Source of the DNA: Candidatus Paracaedibacteraceae bacterium
Lineage (GTDB): Bacteria > Pseudomonadota > Alphaproteobacteria > Paracaedibacterales > Paracaedibacteraceae
NCBI GenBank assembly: GCA_019459505.1
Contig: JAIBEV010000167.1
Span: forward strand, 1-33,158
Length of the DNA: 33,158 nucleotides
Reading direction: 5' to 3'
Positions 23,812 to 32,911 of this stretch are shown one piece after another; positions within the stretch are counted from its first letter, which is position 1, and each line of letters starts with the position of its first letter. The notes beneath the pieces were generated by a model. That model searched no databases and was not told where the DNA came from. It saw nothing but the letters and a program-made list of their open reading frames with translations. Both the position numbers and the translations under genes were made by a program.

Positions 23812-26800
23812 ATGCTTTTTCGTAAAATTATAAATACTTTCGTATTGATTTCCTATGTCAAAATGTTGGTTGTTTCCTCCTTTGCGGTGGATGCGGATTA
23901 TAGGGTGGCTCAAGCCAATCAATTAATTCTTTCTATAAAAAGAGATCTGAAGGAACCGAATGAAGCCAAAAGGTTAACCTTAGAAGTTCACCAACAGATT
24001 GGCGGTGTTTTATCCCCTCAGTCGACCGCAACTCTTGACTTTGAAAATTTTTCCTATACAGGGGCTATCCAACCTAATTTATTAGGAGATCGATTCGATT
24101 GGACAATAGCTGGATTGGGCACTGTTCAAGTGGATCTCTTAGGACGGTTGCTGTTAAAAGATCTCAATTTTACCGATTCAACCTCTTTGCTAAAAATTAG
24201 AACAGACACCTATATTACTTTACAGAATTGCCAATTTCATAATCTCTCACTTAACAGTTTTTTGACAGCTTTAGGAGGAGGGAACCGTATCCTTAATCTT
24301 AAGACGAAAACCTCCTCAGCGTTGGGCCTTCTGGTCAGCGGCCAAACCTCGGATTACTTAAAAAATTTAACAGTTAAGAGCGGCTGGGTTCGTAATGATG
24401 GGAACTTACAACTCCTCGGAGGCGGCGTTTGGGATCTTCAGGGGCATGATTTTTTGACCCAGCGTTCTTTGACGATTGCAGCAGGCGGACACACAATTAA
24501 TCAAGCCGGAACCGTGACTAACACGGGATCCGTGACAGGATCAACTTTAACGGTGCAGTGTCAATCTTATGACAATCAAGCGTCAGGATCTGTTGAGTTA
24601 GAATCCCAGAATATCCAAGCTACCGAAACAATAGCCAATCAAGGTAAAATTCACACCCCACAGGGTGGGCAGTATCAAGTTGGGGAGAGCCTGACGAATG
24701 ACGGTGAGATGACGAGCGAAGGGACAGACCAGTTTTCTTCCCTCAATGGTGATACCTCTGCTCAACTCGTTAATAGAGGTCAGATGGCTTCCAAGGAAGC
24801 AAGGTACCAGCAGCTTCAGATTGTTAATCATCAAACGATCGAAAATCGAAGAAGCTTATTCCAAGGGGGGACACTTAACAACCAAAAAACCTTAATCTTA
24901 GGTGGTATTCCTCATACTTCAACCCTTCAGTCTCTAGTCAATGCAGGTTCCTTAAGCGGTACGGGTGAGTTATCCATTGACCATGGAGAGAATACGGGTG
25001 AAATGGATCTCTCACGTTTATTCTTGACTATTGTGAATGAGTTCACCAATAAGCACATTTTTCACACGAGTCGACTCCAAGGTCAGGGAACCTTTATCAA
25101 TCAAGGCGATTTTAAAACAGCCACAACCAATGGGATAACCGGTATTGATATTCGCCGCTTTGAATCTCGCAGTCAGTCAGACAAACCCTCCGTTATTCAA
25201 GGAGATAAACTCCTGTTGAAAAGTAACTTGGTTGAGTGGGTTATGGATGACTCTACACAGATTATAGTCAATGAGCTCCATATCTATGCCGCACCTTCTG
25301 TAACCAGTCCTTTTATTATCAACGGCATAACCCACTGTAATCTTTTAAATGTTTATCGGAAAAATGTTCAGCATCAAGGTATTTTAGAAGCCAAAAAACT
25401 TTATCAATCAGCCAGTACTTTTACCTTTAAGGGAAGAGGCGCACAAATTGAGGCTATCGACTTGCAGAATCAAGCTCGGTTTATTAATCAGAGTCATCTG
25501 TCAGTGCAGGGGCTGGCCCTTAATGAGTCTAGCCTTGTTAATGAAGGGGATCTTTTCATCGAAGCAAAAGAAGATGCAGAGGATCAGCAAAAGAGAGCCC
25601 CTATTTCAGGCACCGGAACTTTGACCAATCGCTCTAAGATTATTATTCCGAAGGATGCGCAGCTGATCCTTTCGGTTAAAACAGTTAATAATGAGGGAAC
25701 GGCGGACAAGCCGGCTGAGATCACCGGCGGTGAACTGGTTGTCAGCCCGGGTGTGGCCCATTTTAGTAATGATCAAGGCGCCACCATCAATACGACCAGT
25801 TTCACAGTTACCGAAGGTTATCATCCTAACCAGCGAGCCCTAAAAAATAAAGGGACAATTATCAGTCAAAACACTGCGCTGGGCCGAGCGCTCATCAATG
25901 AGGACACAGCTGAGCTAGGCGTATTGACTCTGCATCATAGAGCTAAGCTGACCAATAAACGGAATGCTCAGTTAGAGTGTGATTTGTTAATTATGCCGGG
26001 GGGCGTTTTAAATAATGAAGGAGACGTTCGTCTTAAAGCGCTGGATGTGGACTCTTTAGATACAGGATCTTATATAGAGAATAAAGGATATTTCGAACTC
26101 CACCAAACTCTGCCCAAAGGACAAGGCTATATTGATGGACGTGCTCTGAACCTTGTCCTCCATAACATCGGCCGTTTTCATGCTAAAGGGACATTAAGTT
26201 ATAATTATGGAGTGTGGTATAAAAATGCCTTCTTAGAAAAGAGACTTAATTTGTATGGCGGGCAAAACTACGATCCCCAACCTTACCTTATTAATGGTGC
26301 CGTTACCGCCAATAACTTAGTCATTTCAGAACTCCCTATAACGGATAAGTTTTTTCAAGCCTTACAAGGATATCAGATCCATCAACGGACCCAATTGGAT
26401 ACCTCCATGCCTAAGGTTATATCTGCTGTAAATTTTAATGTAATCTCTTTAAATCAAGACCATAATCTGTCCTCTTTAGGAATCTTAGAAATTTTTAATT
26501 ATTTTTCTGGTTCCAGCCTTACTTTAAAATCTCTTATAGCAAGGGAAATCTATCTAAAAGGCTTTCAATCTATTAATATTGATGAGCGATTGCAAACAAC
26601 CCATGGCCCCTTAGAGGTCAAAGGAAGCAATCACATCACTGCTGGTTTAGACAATGATCGCATTGCTGTTATCAAGGCGGATCAGGATGCCATTAACATT
26701 CAAGTCAATGAACAGGCGGATCTGCGCTATGCTTTAGTGCATGCCAAAAACATCCTGGAGGTGGAGTCTCTCAATGGTAGCATTCGCTTTGGCGACAGTG

Positions 26801-29800
26801 TTATTATTCCACCCACTGAGGTCACGGAGAAATTATCCTCTGATCTGAATGATTTTCTCGGTAAGGGAACCTATGGCTCAACCACTGTTTACTGCGAGTC
26901 TTATAAGCCGAACCACTCTGGGTTATATAGTGAAACCAATCGAGTTATCCTGAAAGCTCCTCAGTTTATCGACGGTTATTTTGGGTCCTTATTTGGCGCT
27001 CAAGGCTTTGAGTTAAAGAGTGATACGATCAATCTCATCAATACTAATATTTTATTAATGGGAAATTCGATAATTGAAGCCAATGCGTTTTTCTATTCTC
27101 GCACGCCCAATGAAGTGCTGAGTTTAGGTAACATTTCTGCTGGAGGCCATCCGGTTAATTGTGCTGTGCAAACATCACCCGTTGCAACTTTCTTCTTGTT
27201 AGGAAATTTAGAGGTACGCGCTCCCCAATTCCAACTTTTAGGTAATAACTTTTTTGTCTCGGGGGATGTGACCCATTATGGGCGGCGGATTGACCGTGCT
27301 GAAGACTTAATAACGGTGAGCGCTTATGAGCAATGGCGGGATTATTATTTTGATCTTACTCCTGTAATAATCACCGCATCGCCACTTGCTCTTATGGGGT
27401 TTTTTATAGGAGGGGGCTTTAATCCTCTTCCCGTTTATACCAAAGACTGTGTCGGCACTACAGGCGGGGAGCACGCGATTGGTGGGACCTTTGCCATTGA
27501 CACCAATGATAATCTCGTGATCAATGGGGGTTCTCTCTCAGCCCGCACCGTTAGCCTGAAGACCAATAAGTTGTTACTGTGCGCTTTACGTCAAATCTTG
27601 CCGCGGGTGCAAGCCAGAACCGTACGTTTAGATTCTTATCTTGAAGCGCTAATGCTCTTCAATAATTTAATTGAAGAAACGCCTAACCATGCATTGCAGA
27701 TCCGCAACATGCCGGCCGTGCCGAGTCAAAGGCCTGAGACGATTCCTGTTTATCATCCGCAAACCAACCGGCTCTTTGTGGTCGACACCCCGTCCTTTAT
27801 TCCGTTTCGGGTTGATCCCCGCTTAGAGATGCTGAGCATGATGGGGGTTGCGCATCAAACAATCGGTCGTCTTTATGATAATTTAGGGAATTCAGGCCTG
27901 CAAGCGTATGAGGCCGCTCTTGATACAGGGCGGGCTTTAGGCGCCACAAAGCAAAAGCTAACGCCTGACGTCTTGAACACCTTATCAACCTTCCTTCTCT
28001 ATTATCAATTAGACGATCAGTACGGGGCTTATTCTTTGGTGCCAATCATGCATGTCTCGCACAGTTTAGAGGAAGACACCGTTGATGCCTCCGGTGCTTT
28101 GAGAATGGAACAGGGAACCTTAGCCATAGAAGATCTCGTCCAGGAAGGGGGACGGCTGGCTCGCACGGGGGCCGACTCTGATCTGGTGCTACAGGTGGGA
28201 ACGCTCAAGACGAGTGCAGTAACACCCGCCACGGGAGTCAGTGTGAATGCCAGCATCAATAATGAGCAAACTAGTACCCACCTAGTCATCTCCAACTCAG
28301 CAGATATGGCGCACTTAGACAATCAAGCCAAGAAGCGCAATACCCTGCAAAGCGCGGGTCCGGTAGTAATGAATGAGTCGACCATGACCGGGCAACAAGG
28401 GACAGTTGTTGATGTTAAAGATGACTTGACGCTTCGCTCAAGCGCAATCGGTACCACGGGCGAGGGCGTAACGGTGGTTCGCGCTCAATCCCTTGAGGCC
28501 AGCAAAAATGTTGAAACGATACACACACGTCAGGGTTGGTACCAGCGGGCCCGAGGCGAGATGACCATTGGCAATTTTAACGCCCCCACTCAAATGAAGA
28601 TAGGGCAGGATCTCCACGGTTCCGCTCTGCGGGTTAAAGGGCAGTCCCTTGACATCCAGAATGGCGGTAACCGTGTGCTCGATGCCATTTCCCTCTTTGG
28701 GGAAATGCAAGAGGAGCATAAAAAGAAGACCGTTATCACCCGCTGGTGCAACAGTAATCGCAGTGAACTTCTGGCCGGACAACCGACTTCGGCCACAGAA
28801 GACCAAGTCTATAATTACGACACGCCGATTATTTGTCCAGGCCGTCAGTTTGCAGACAACGCTGCATTTTATGAGCTGCCCATTTCAGGTAATAATGATG
28901 ATTGTGGCTTTAACTGTTTGGGAATAGAACGCAATGCAGCGGTGGAGTTACTCTTAGACCAAGCCGATAATGCGGATGCTCGGGCTGTGGTAGCACCAGA
29001 AATTATTATGGCCTTTGATAAACTTAGCCGACTGCGGCAATTTAGACGCCGATCTGATGTGCAAGCCTTAAAAGACCAGCAGACTTTACGGGTGCAACTG
29101 GATCAGGAGGCGACTAATTCTCTCAATGAGCAGTTAGGTTTAGAGCGTGATCGAACCTGGCGCGAAACAGTTGCTCGGATCCAAGAGCAAGGGTTAACTG
29201 ATCACTACGCAGACTTTCTCGACAAAGCCAACCGCTATCAATCCTTTGACGATGATCTGAGAGCTTTTGCCCACAAACCCGACATTTACCGACTGTATGT
29301 TCAAACTTATGCTCATCAAGGTGAAGAGGGTCAGAATAAGCGCCTAGAATATTTACCCGATAACTATGACCACGTCCGACAAGCCTATCAAGTGGTTCCC
29401 TCGGTCTTTGATCTGCTGGCGCGTCTGTTGGGTAAAAAGCTGCGGGTCGTCCATAAGATTGATGATACGGCTTATGAACTCAAGCATGAGGATACCTTTG
29501 ACGGCGAGCCTGTGACGGTGCTGCATACTATGGCGGGTACTGCTGGCGGGTATGCTTTTTCTGATATCCTTAAAAATAGTGATCCGGATGATCCACAAGT
29601 CGGGCCCACCGAATACAACCACTATAACCTCTTGTTATCTAATGATGAGTATGTTGACTTCTTGAAAACGGTTAACCCGGAGACGCGGTCAGGGATCAAA
29701 CCCGGAGAAGTTTATCTTTATTCTGAAGGGGATGCCCATGATATCGGCTTAAGGGTGACTGCTCAGAATAAGATCTATATGGGTGCTCGGGGGACTTATG

Positions 29801-32205
29801 CCCAAAGTGAGGTCCATGATTGGTGGGAACAACAAGTTATTAAGAAGAAGAAGAATTGGTACGGTAAAAAGAAGCATCAGCGATATGTGATGTCTCATAA
29901 AACAGCTCGCGTGACAGAAGTCACCTCTGTGAACAAGCAACCCATCCACGCTTTTGGCGGTTTAGGCCTCATCTTGAGGGGCAGTATCTTTAAGGGCGGC
30001 AAGATAACATTGGAGACAGAGAGAGGGCTGATCCAACTCTTAACCGCCCTGAACATGACCTTTAATGAAAGCTCAAAGAAGTCTAAGGATGCCTTCTGGC
30101 AATCGCGCTCCACTATTATCAATTGCCATGAACAGCGTTTGCCGTGTCAGTTCCATACCACCGAAGACAGCATTGCGTTCAAAACCCCCGAAGGGATTGT
30201 CGTCGAACTGGTCAATGAGGTTCACACGACCTCGAACAGCAAACACAATAAGGGCAAACCGGAAACCTGGCGCCGTCTCAAAGATTACAGCCATCTTCCG
30301 GGCTATGAATGGATGAAGCAGTTGGACAGCCGCGATGATGTCATCCGGGTGTATGTGGATGAGAACCATCAGACGGTTGAATCTCGTCATCAAGGGATGA
30401 GTGCAGCGGCCAAGGTTGTGGCCTCGATTGTCTTGACCATTTGTACGGGTGGAGCGGGAAGCCTCTTGACCATGGTAACGTCCAGCTTAATGAACAGCAT
30501 GATCATTAACACCGTGGATCAACGAGGCCGAGTCGATCGAGCAGCTAAAACCACCTTTAGTAAAGAATCGTTAAAAGGGCTGGGAGCACAAATCTTAGGA
30601 CAGGTGTTGTTATCCGGGGTGGATATGCTGGGTGAGAGTCTGTCGAAGGCCGCCTCCACAACAACCCAAGCCACCACTCAAACGGCCACCCAAGCGGCGA
30701 CCAAAGCCGCGACTCAATCGGTGACCTGGGTCGATCGGTTCCAGGCAGCCTTATCCACCAGCTTGAAAACCAACCTGGCGAATGGGGCTGCGCGTGGTCT
30801 GGTCTATGGTAACTGGCGGGATCAACTGAAAGAAGCGGGAATTAACTTTGTGACCGATACCGCTGCCCAGTTTGGCGCTGAACAAATTGGGGTTGGCCGC
30901 AAGGGCGAGATCCTACAAGACTTAAAGGTCGGGGAGATTGATCTCTATAACTACCTCTCGCATAAAATCTCGCATGCCGCGTTAGGCGCGGCGACAAGAG
31001 CCGTCAATGCCAAACTGAGCGGTGGAGACAGAAAAGCTGTCCGTAAAGCCGCTAAGGGCGGTGCTGCTGGGGCCGCCTCAGCAGAAATGGTGGCTGAATG
31101 GATGATGCCGGCTGCCCTAGAGCGGATTGACAGCCAACTTCAAGATCAAGGCTTCAGCCAAGGAACTCAAGCTTATCAGGTACAACATCAAGCCTTGCTC
31201 AAAGAGGAGCTCAAACTCTTACGGCATTGTGGCGAAATAGCAGCTGTGGTGAGCGCCCAAGCCATAGGTGGCGATATTGAAGCGGCGCAACTGGCTGCCC
31301 GAAATGCGCTGACTTATAACTTTAGTCAAATGATGGTGGGTATTAAACCCACGCAAATTAATATGACGCCTGAAGAATGGGAGGCGGTCAAGAAGAAGCT
31401 AAAGTGGCTTCTTGAAGACCCGAGTGATCATCCAGATCGTATTCCAGACACCGAGTATGAAATCATGCGTCAATCGATGCTGGAAGCAGTACGAGAGTGT
31501 TATGAGGGCAGAGGGCGATTGCTCAAGGGTGAGATTAATGATGCCACCATTGGCCAGACCTTAGCGGCTTCAGGCTTGGATGGGGTAAGGGTCACTAGCG
31601 AGATTCTATCATTGGCCGGGGAAATCAAGCTACTCATGCTTGCTGGAAAGGGGATAAATACGGGCCTCAATGTTATATGCAATACGTTAGGGGCAGGGAC
31701 TGAAGGAATTACCGGCAATAAGCGTTGGGGACAAAATGTTGCTGATTGGGGTAAGATTGGCGGTGAATTATTCCCGTTCGTCCAAGGCGTTAAAGCCGCT
31801 CACCGGGCTCGGCAGTTACAAGCATTGGATCTGGCTGAGGCAGCAAAAGCTACTCGAACTATTGAGGGATTGGATTTAGTCAGTGTATCCAAAGCAACGA
31901 CTATCCATAAAAACTCATTAAGTTATGTCGGGGAAACACACCTCTATGTGATTCGTGACAGTTCTGGTAAGATCCTAAAATATGGTGAAAGTGCAGCTGG
32001 GAAGAATCAATTTGGACAGTCGAAGAGAGCGCAGGCTCAAATAAGAGAATTAAGAAAACAAAATCCAGATGGAGATTATATATCACAGATAGTACGCGAA
32101 TTTGATTCTAAACTAGCGGCTAGAACGAGTGAAGCTAGGTACATCAAAACACATCGGAAAGTGTTTGGCAAAGAGAGCTTGACATTGAACAAAAATAATC
32201 GATAA
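23812..32205 (+). CDS. CdiA-like polymorphic toxin with OTU-like and GIY-YIG-like domains
   Basis: The product has 2797 residues. Signal peptide 1-25 (MLFRKIINTF...VVSSFA). Residues 60-1600 are a beta-helix stalk with haemagglutinin-type repeats (VNAGSLSGTGEL, FINQGDF, LNNEGDV). Residues about 1685-1945 look OTU-like: NNDDCGFNCLG with C1698, and EYNHYNLLL with H1937, separated by a helical insertion. Residues 2190-2480 are DUF637/pre-toxin-like: hydrophobic AAAKVVASIVLTICTGGAGS, a Thr/Ala linker at about 2280-2303, then Ala-rich helices. The last 90 residues form a GIY-YIG-like nuclease (HLYVI 2710-2714, YGES 2724-2727, R2739, E2774). The stalk and pre-toxin are visibly richer in G+C than the tip. 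A predicted immunity gene follows 10 bases later. No TPS domain or CdiB partner is seen in the window. The order of parts is strong evidence for a polymorphic toxin; the enzymatic assignments are motif-based. Confidence 0.8.
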   Translation: MLFRKIINTFVLISYVKMLVVSSFAVDADYRVAQANQLILSIKRDLKEPNEAKRLTLEVHQQIGGVLSPQSTATLDFENFSYTGAIQPNLLGDRFDWTIAGLGTVQVDLLGRLLLKDLNFTDSTSLLKIRTDTYITLQNCQFHNLSLNSFLTALGGGNRILNLKTKTSSALGLLVSGQTSDYLKNLTVKSGWVRNDGNLQLLGGGVWDLQGHDFLTQRSLTIAAGGHTINQAGTVTNTGSVTGSTLTVQCQSYDNQASGSVELESQNIQATETIANQGKIHTPQGGQYQVGESLTNDGEMTSEGTDQFSSLNGDTSAQLVNRGQMASKEARYQQLQIVNHQTIENRRSLFQGGTLNNQKTLILGGIPHTSTLQSLVNAGSLSGTGELSIDHGENTGEMDLSRLFLTIVNEFTNKHIFHTSRLQGQGTFINQGDFKTATTNGITGIDIRRFESRSQSDKPSVIQGDKLLLKSNLVEWVMDDSTQIIVNELHIYAAPSVTSPFIINGITHCNLLNVYRKNVQHQGILEAKKLYQSASTFTFKGRGAQIEAIDLQNQARFINQSHLSVQGLALNESSLVNEGDLFIEAKEDAEDQQKRAPISGTGTLTNRSKIIIPKDAQLILSVKTVNNEGTADKPAEITGGELVVSPGVAHFSNDQGATINTTSFTVTEGYHPNQRALKNKGTIISQNTALGRALINEDTAELGVLTLHHRAKLTNKRNAQLECDLLIMPGGVLNNEGDVRLKALDVDSLDTGSYIENKGYFELHQTLPKGQGYIDGRALNLVLHNIGRFHAKGTLSYNYGVWYKNAFLEKRLNLYGGQNYDPQPYLINGAVTANNLVISELPITDKFFQALQGYQIHQRTQLDTSMPKVISAVNFNVISLNQDHNLSSLGILEIFNYFSGSSLTLKSLIAREIYLKGFQSINIDERLQTTHGPLEVKGSNHITAGLDNDRIAVIKADQDAINIQVNEQADLRYALVHAKNILEVESLNGSIRFGDSVIIPPTEVTEKLSSDLNDFLGKGTYGSTTVYCESYKPNHSGLYSETNRVILKAPQFIDGYFGSLFGAQGFELKSDTINLINTNILLMGNSIIEANAFFYSRTPNEVLSLGNISAGGHPVNCAVQTSPVATFFLLGNLEVRAPQFQLLGNNFFVSGDVTHYGRRIDRAEDLITVSAYEQWRDYYFDLTPVIITASPLALMGFFIGGGFNPLPVYTKDCVGTTGGEHAIGGTFAIDTNDNLVINGGSLSARTVSLKTNKLLLCALRQILPRVQARTVRLDSYLEALMLFNNLIEETPNHALQIRNMPAVPSQRPETIPVYHPQTNRLFVVDTPSFIPFRVDPRLEMLSMMGVAHQTIGRLYDNLGNSGLQAYEAALDTGRALGATKQKLTPDVLNTLSTFLLYYQLDDQYGAYSLVPIMHVSHSLEEDTVDASGALRMEQGTLAIEDLVQEGGRLARTGADSDLVLQVGTLKTSAVTPATGVSVNASINNEQTSTHLVISNSADMAHLDNQAKKRNTLQSAGPVVMNESTMTGQQGTVVDVKDDLTLRSSAIGTTGEGVTVVRAQSLEASKNVETIHTRQGWYQRARGEMTIGNFNAPTQMKIGQDLHGSALRVKGQSLDIQNGGNRVLDAISLFGEMQEEHKKKTVITRWCNSNRSELLAGQPTSATEDQVYNYDTPIICPGRQFADNAAFYELPISGNNDDCGFNCLGIERNAAVELLLDQADNADARAVVAPEIIMAFDKLSRLRQFRRRSDVQALKDQQTLRVQLDQEATNSLNEQLGLERDRTWRETVARIQEQGLTDHYADFLDKANRYQSFDDDLRAFAHKPDIYRLYVQTYAHQGEEGQNKRLEYLPDNYDHVRQAYQVVPSVFDLLARLLGKKLRVVHKIDDTAYELKHEDTFDGEPVTVLHTMAGTAGGYAFSDILKNSDPDDPQVGPTEYNHYNLLLSNDEYVDFLKTVNPETRSGIKPGEVYLYSEGDAHDIGLRVTAQNKIYMGARGTYAQSEVHDWWEQQVIKKKKNWYGKKKHQRYVMSHKTARVTEVTSVNKQPIHAFGGLGLILRGSIFKGGKITLETERGLIQLLTALNMTFNESSKKSKDAFWQSRSTIINCHEQRLPCQFHTTEDSIAFKTPEGIVVELVNEVHTTSNSKHNKGKPETWRRLKDYSHLPGYEWMKQLDSRDDVIRVYVDENHQTVESRHQGMSAAAKVVASIVLTICTGGAGSLLTMVTSSLMNSMIINTVDQRGRVDRAAKTTFSKESLKGLGAQILGQVLLSGVDMLGESLSKAASTTTQATTQTATQAATKAATQSVTWVDRFQAALSTSLKTNLANGAARGLVYGNWRDQLKEAGINFVTDTAAQFGAEQIGVGRKGEILQDLKVGEIDLYNYLSHKISHAALGAATRAVNAKLSGGDRKAVRKAAKGGAAGAASAEMVAEWMMPAALERIDSQLQDQGFSQGTQAYQVQHQALLKEELKLLRHCGEIAAVVSAQAIGGDIEAAQLAARNALTYNFSQMMVGIKPTQINMTPEEWEAVKKKLKWLLEDPSDHPDRIPDTEYEIMRQSMLEAVRECYEGRGRLLKGEINDATIGQTLAASGLDGVRVTSEILSLAGEIKLLMLAGKGINTGLNVICNTLGAGTEGITGNKRWGQNVADWGKIGGELFPFVQGVKAAHRARQLQALDLAEAAKATRTIEGLDLVSVSKATTIHKNSLSYVGETHLYVIRDSSGKILKYGESAAGKNQFGQSKRAQAQIRELRKQNPDGDYISQIVREFDSKLAARTSEARYIKTHRKVFGKESLTLNKNNR
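28885..29640 (+). other. OTU-like cysteine protease domain inside the toxin stalk
   Basis: The DDCGFNCL block (catalytic Cys codon 28903-28905, residue 1698) matches the OTU pattern D-G-x-C-x-F. The EYNHYNLLL block (His codon 29620-29622, residue 1937) matches the terminal H-[YF]-[ND]-x-L pattern. About 240 residues lie between, mostly helical by eye. A helical insertion after the Cys loop is known from Legionella Lot-type OTU deubiquitinases. Deubiquitinase activity is inferred. Confidence 0.55.
30658..30717 (+). repeat. Thr/Ala/Gln-rich linker codons
   Basis: Runs of acc/aca, caa and gcc codons encode TTTQATTQTATQAATKAATQ, a low-complexity linker between the hydrophobic pre-toxin helices and the following segment. 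Confidence 0.8.
31936..32205 (+). other. C-terminal GIY-YIG-like nuclease toxin domain
   Basis: Residues 2709-2797 carry THLYVIRDSSGKILKYGES: HLY and YGE occupy GIY and YIG positions, with 11 residues between the two tyrosines (Y2712, Y2724), the family spacing. R2739 and E2774 (TSEARYI) match the family Arg and metal-binding Glu. The end ESLTLNKN resembles tips of bacterial toxin nucleases. The base composition is more AT-rich than the sequence before about 31860. Confidence 0.55.
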
Positions 32206-32215
32206 AGGTATTTAT

Positions 32216-32743
32216 ATGATACAATCATTCATCCCTCCCAGTGGAATTATAGCAGGTAGTGCAGTAGCATTGGTAGTTGGTCGTTTTGTGAAAAAAGCTC
32301 ATCTACGAATTTCAGAACTTAAGCCTATATTTAACTATATGTATGATCGAAGAATTTTTGAGGATCAAAAATTCTCAGCAATACACTTACTTTTTATGTT
32401 TGGAATTAAAACAAATATTATTCCTCAATATGGACGTATTCATAGAAAAGATAAAGATTTACCAATAAACCTAGAGTTAGACACTCTAATCCTGGATTGG
32501 GCCGATAAAAATAATCCGGAATTGTTGAAGGAGATTTTTTTAATTGCAACGTGCGAAGCGGTTCTACATGTCTTACGAAAGTATAAATTGCCAACAGAGC
32601 CGGTAGAAGCGATAAGGGCAAAACTAGGAGATATCCCTCTCACGATAGAAGAGTGTGAAGTCTGGCAACAGAAAACACCATTAACACCGGAAGCCATTTT
32701 AGGATATACGCCAGACCCTTGGCCTAAAGAAGCATTAGACTAA
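32216..32743 (+). CDS. Predicted immunity protein to the adjacent toxin tip
   Basis: The product has 175 residues and is mainly helical by eye. An N-terminal hydrophobic patch (PPSGIIAGSAVALVVGRF) is short for a membrane anchor; the C-terminus is charged and ends PDPWPKEALD. I do not recognise a named immunity family. The identification rests on position: it starts 10 bases after the toxin stop, with AAAGG overlapping that stop, shares the AT-rich composition of the toxin tip, and is followed by a terminator and an orphan toxin fragment. That order is diagnostic of CDI/polymorphic-toxin loci. It would bind and neutralise the GIY-YIG-like domain in the cytoplasm of sister cells. Confidence 0.6.
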   Translation: MIQSFIPPSGIIAGSAVALVVGRFVKKAHLRISELKPIFNYMYDRRIFEDQKFSAIHLLFMFGIKTNIIPQYGRIHRKDKDLPINLELDTLILDWADKNNPELLKEIFLIATCEAVLHVLRKYKLPTEPVEAIRAKLGDIPLTIEECEVWQQKTPLTPEAILGYTPDPWPKEALD

Positions 32744-32798
32744 TCTTCTGTTAAAGATGCTTAGGCTTCCATATTGTCTCTCCATAAAATAATTACAT

Positions 32799-32833
32799 AA
32801 AAAAGAGGATCATCAAACCTCTTTTCTTTTTTT
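32799..32833 (+). terminator. Rho-independent terminator after the immunity gene
   Basis: aaaagagg (32801-32808) pairs with cctctttt (32818-32825) around a 9-base loop, and a T-run (cttttttta) follows. It closes the toxin-immunity transcript and isolates the orphan fragment downstream. Confidence 0.8.
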
Positions 32834-32911
32834 ATTCTTCTTACTCTAATTCCTCCCGCCTTTAAAAAGCTAAAACCCCTCAATGCTCGCGATGATATGC
32901 TGTGGATATAG

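Noticed and set aside
24480..25900. Repetitive N-x-G codons considered as a DNA-level tandem repeat or CRISPR-like array
   Set aside because: The repetition is at protein level (haemagglutinin-type beta-helix turns); unit spacing and bases vary and no constant direct repeat is present.
28438..28806. Minus-strand open frame of 122 codons within the giant toxin gene
   Set aside because: The surrounding plus-strand gene is continuous and coherent; the antisense frame is a by-product of its richer G+C codon use.
30073..30393. Minus-strand open frame of 106 codons
   Set aside because: It overlaps the toxin gene's coding frame completely and shows no domain or start signal.
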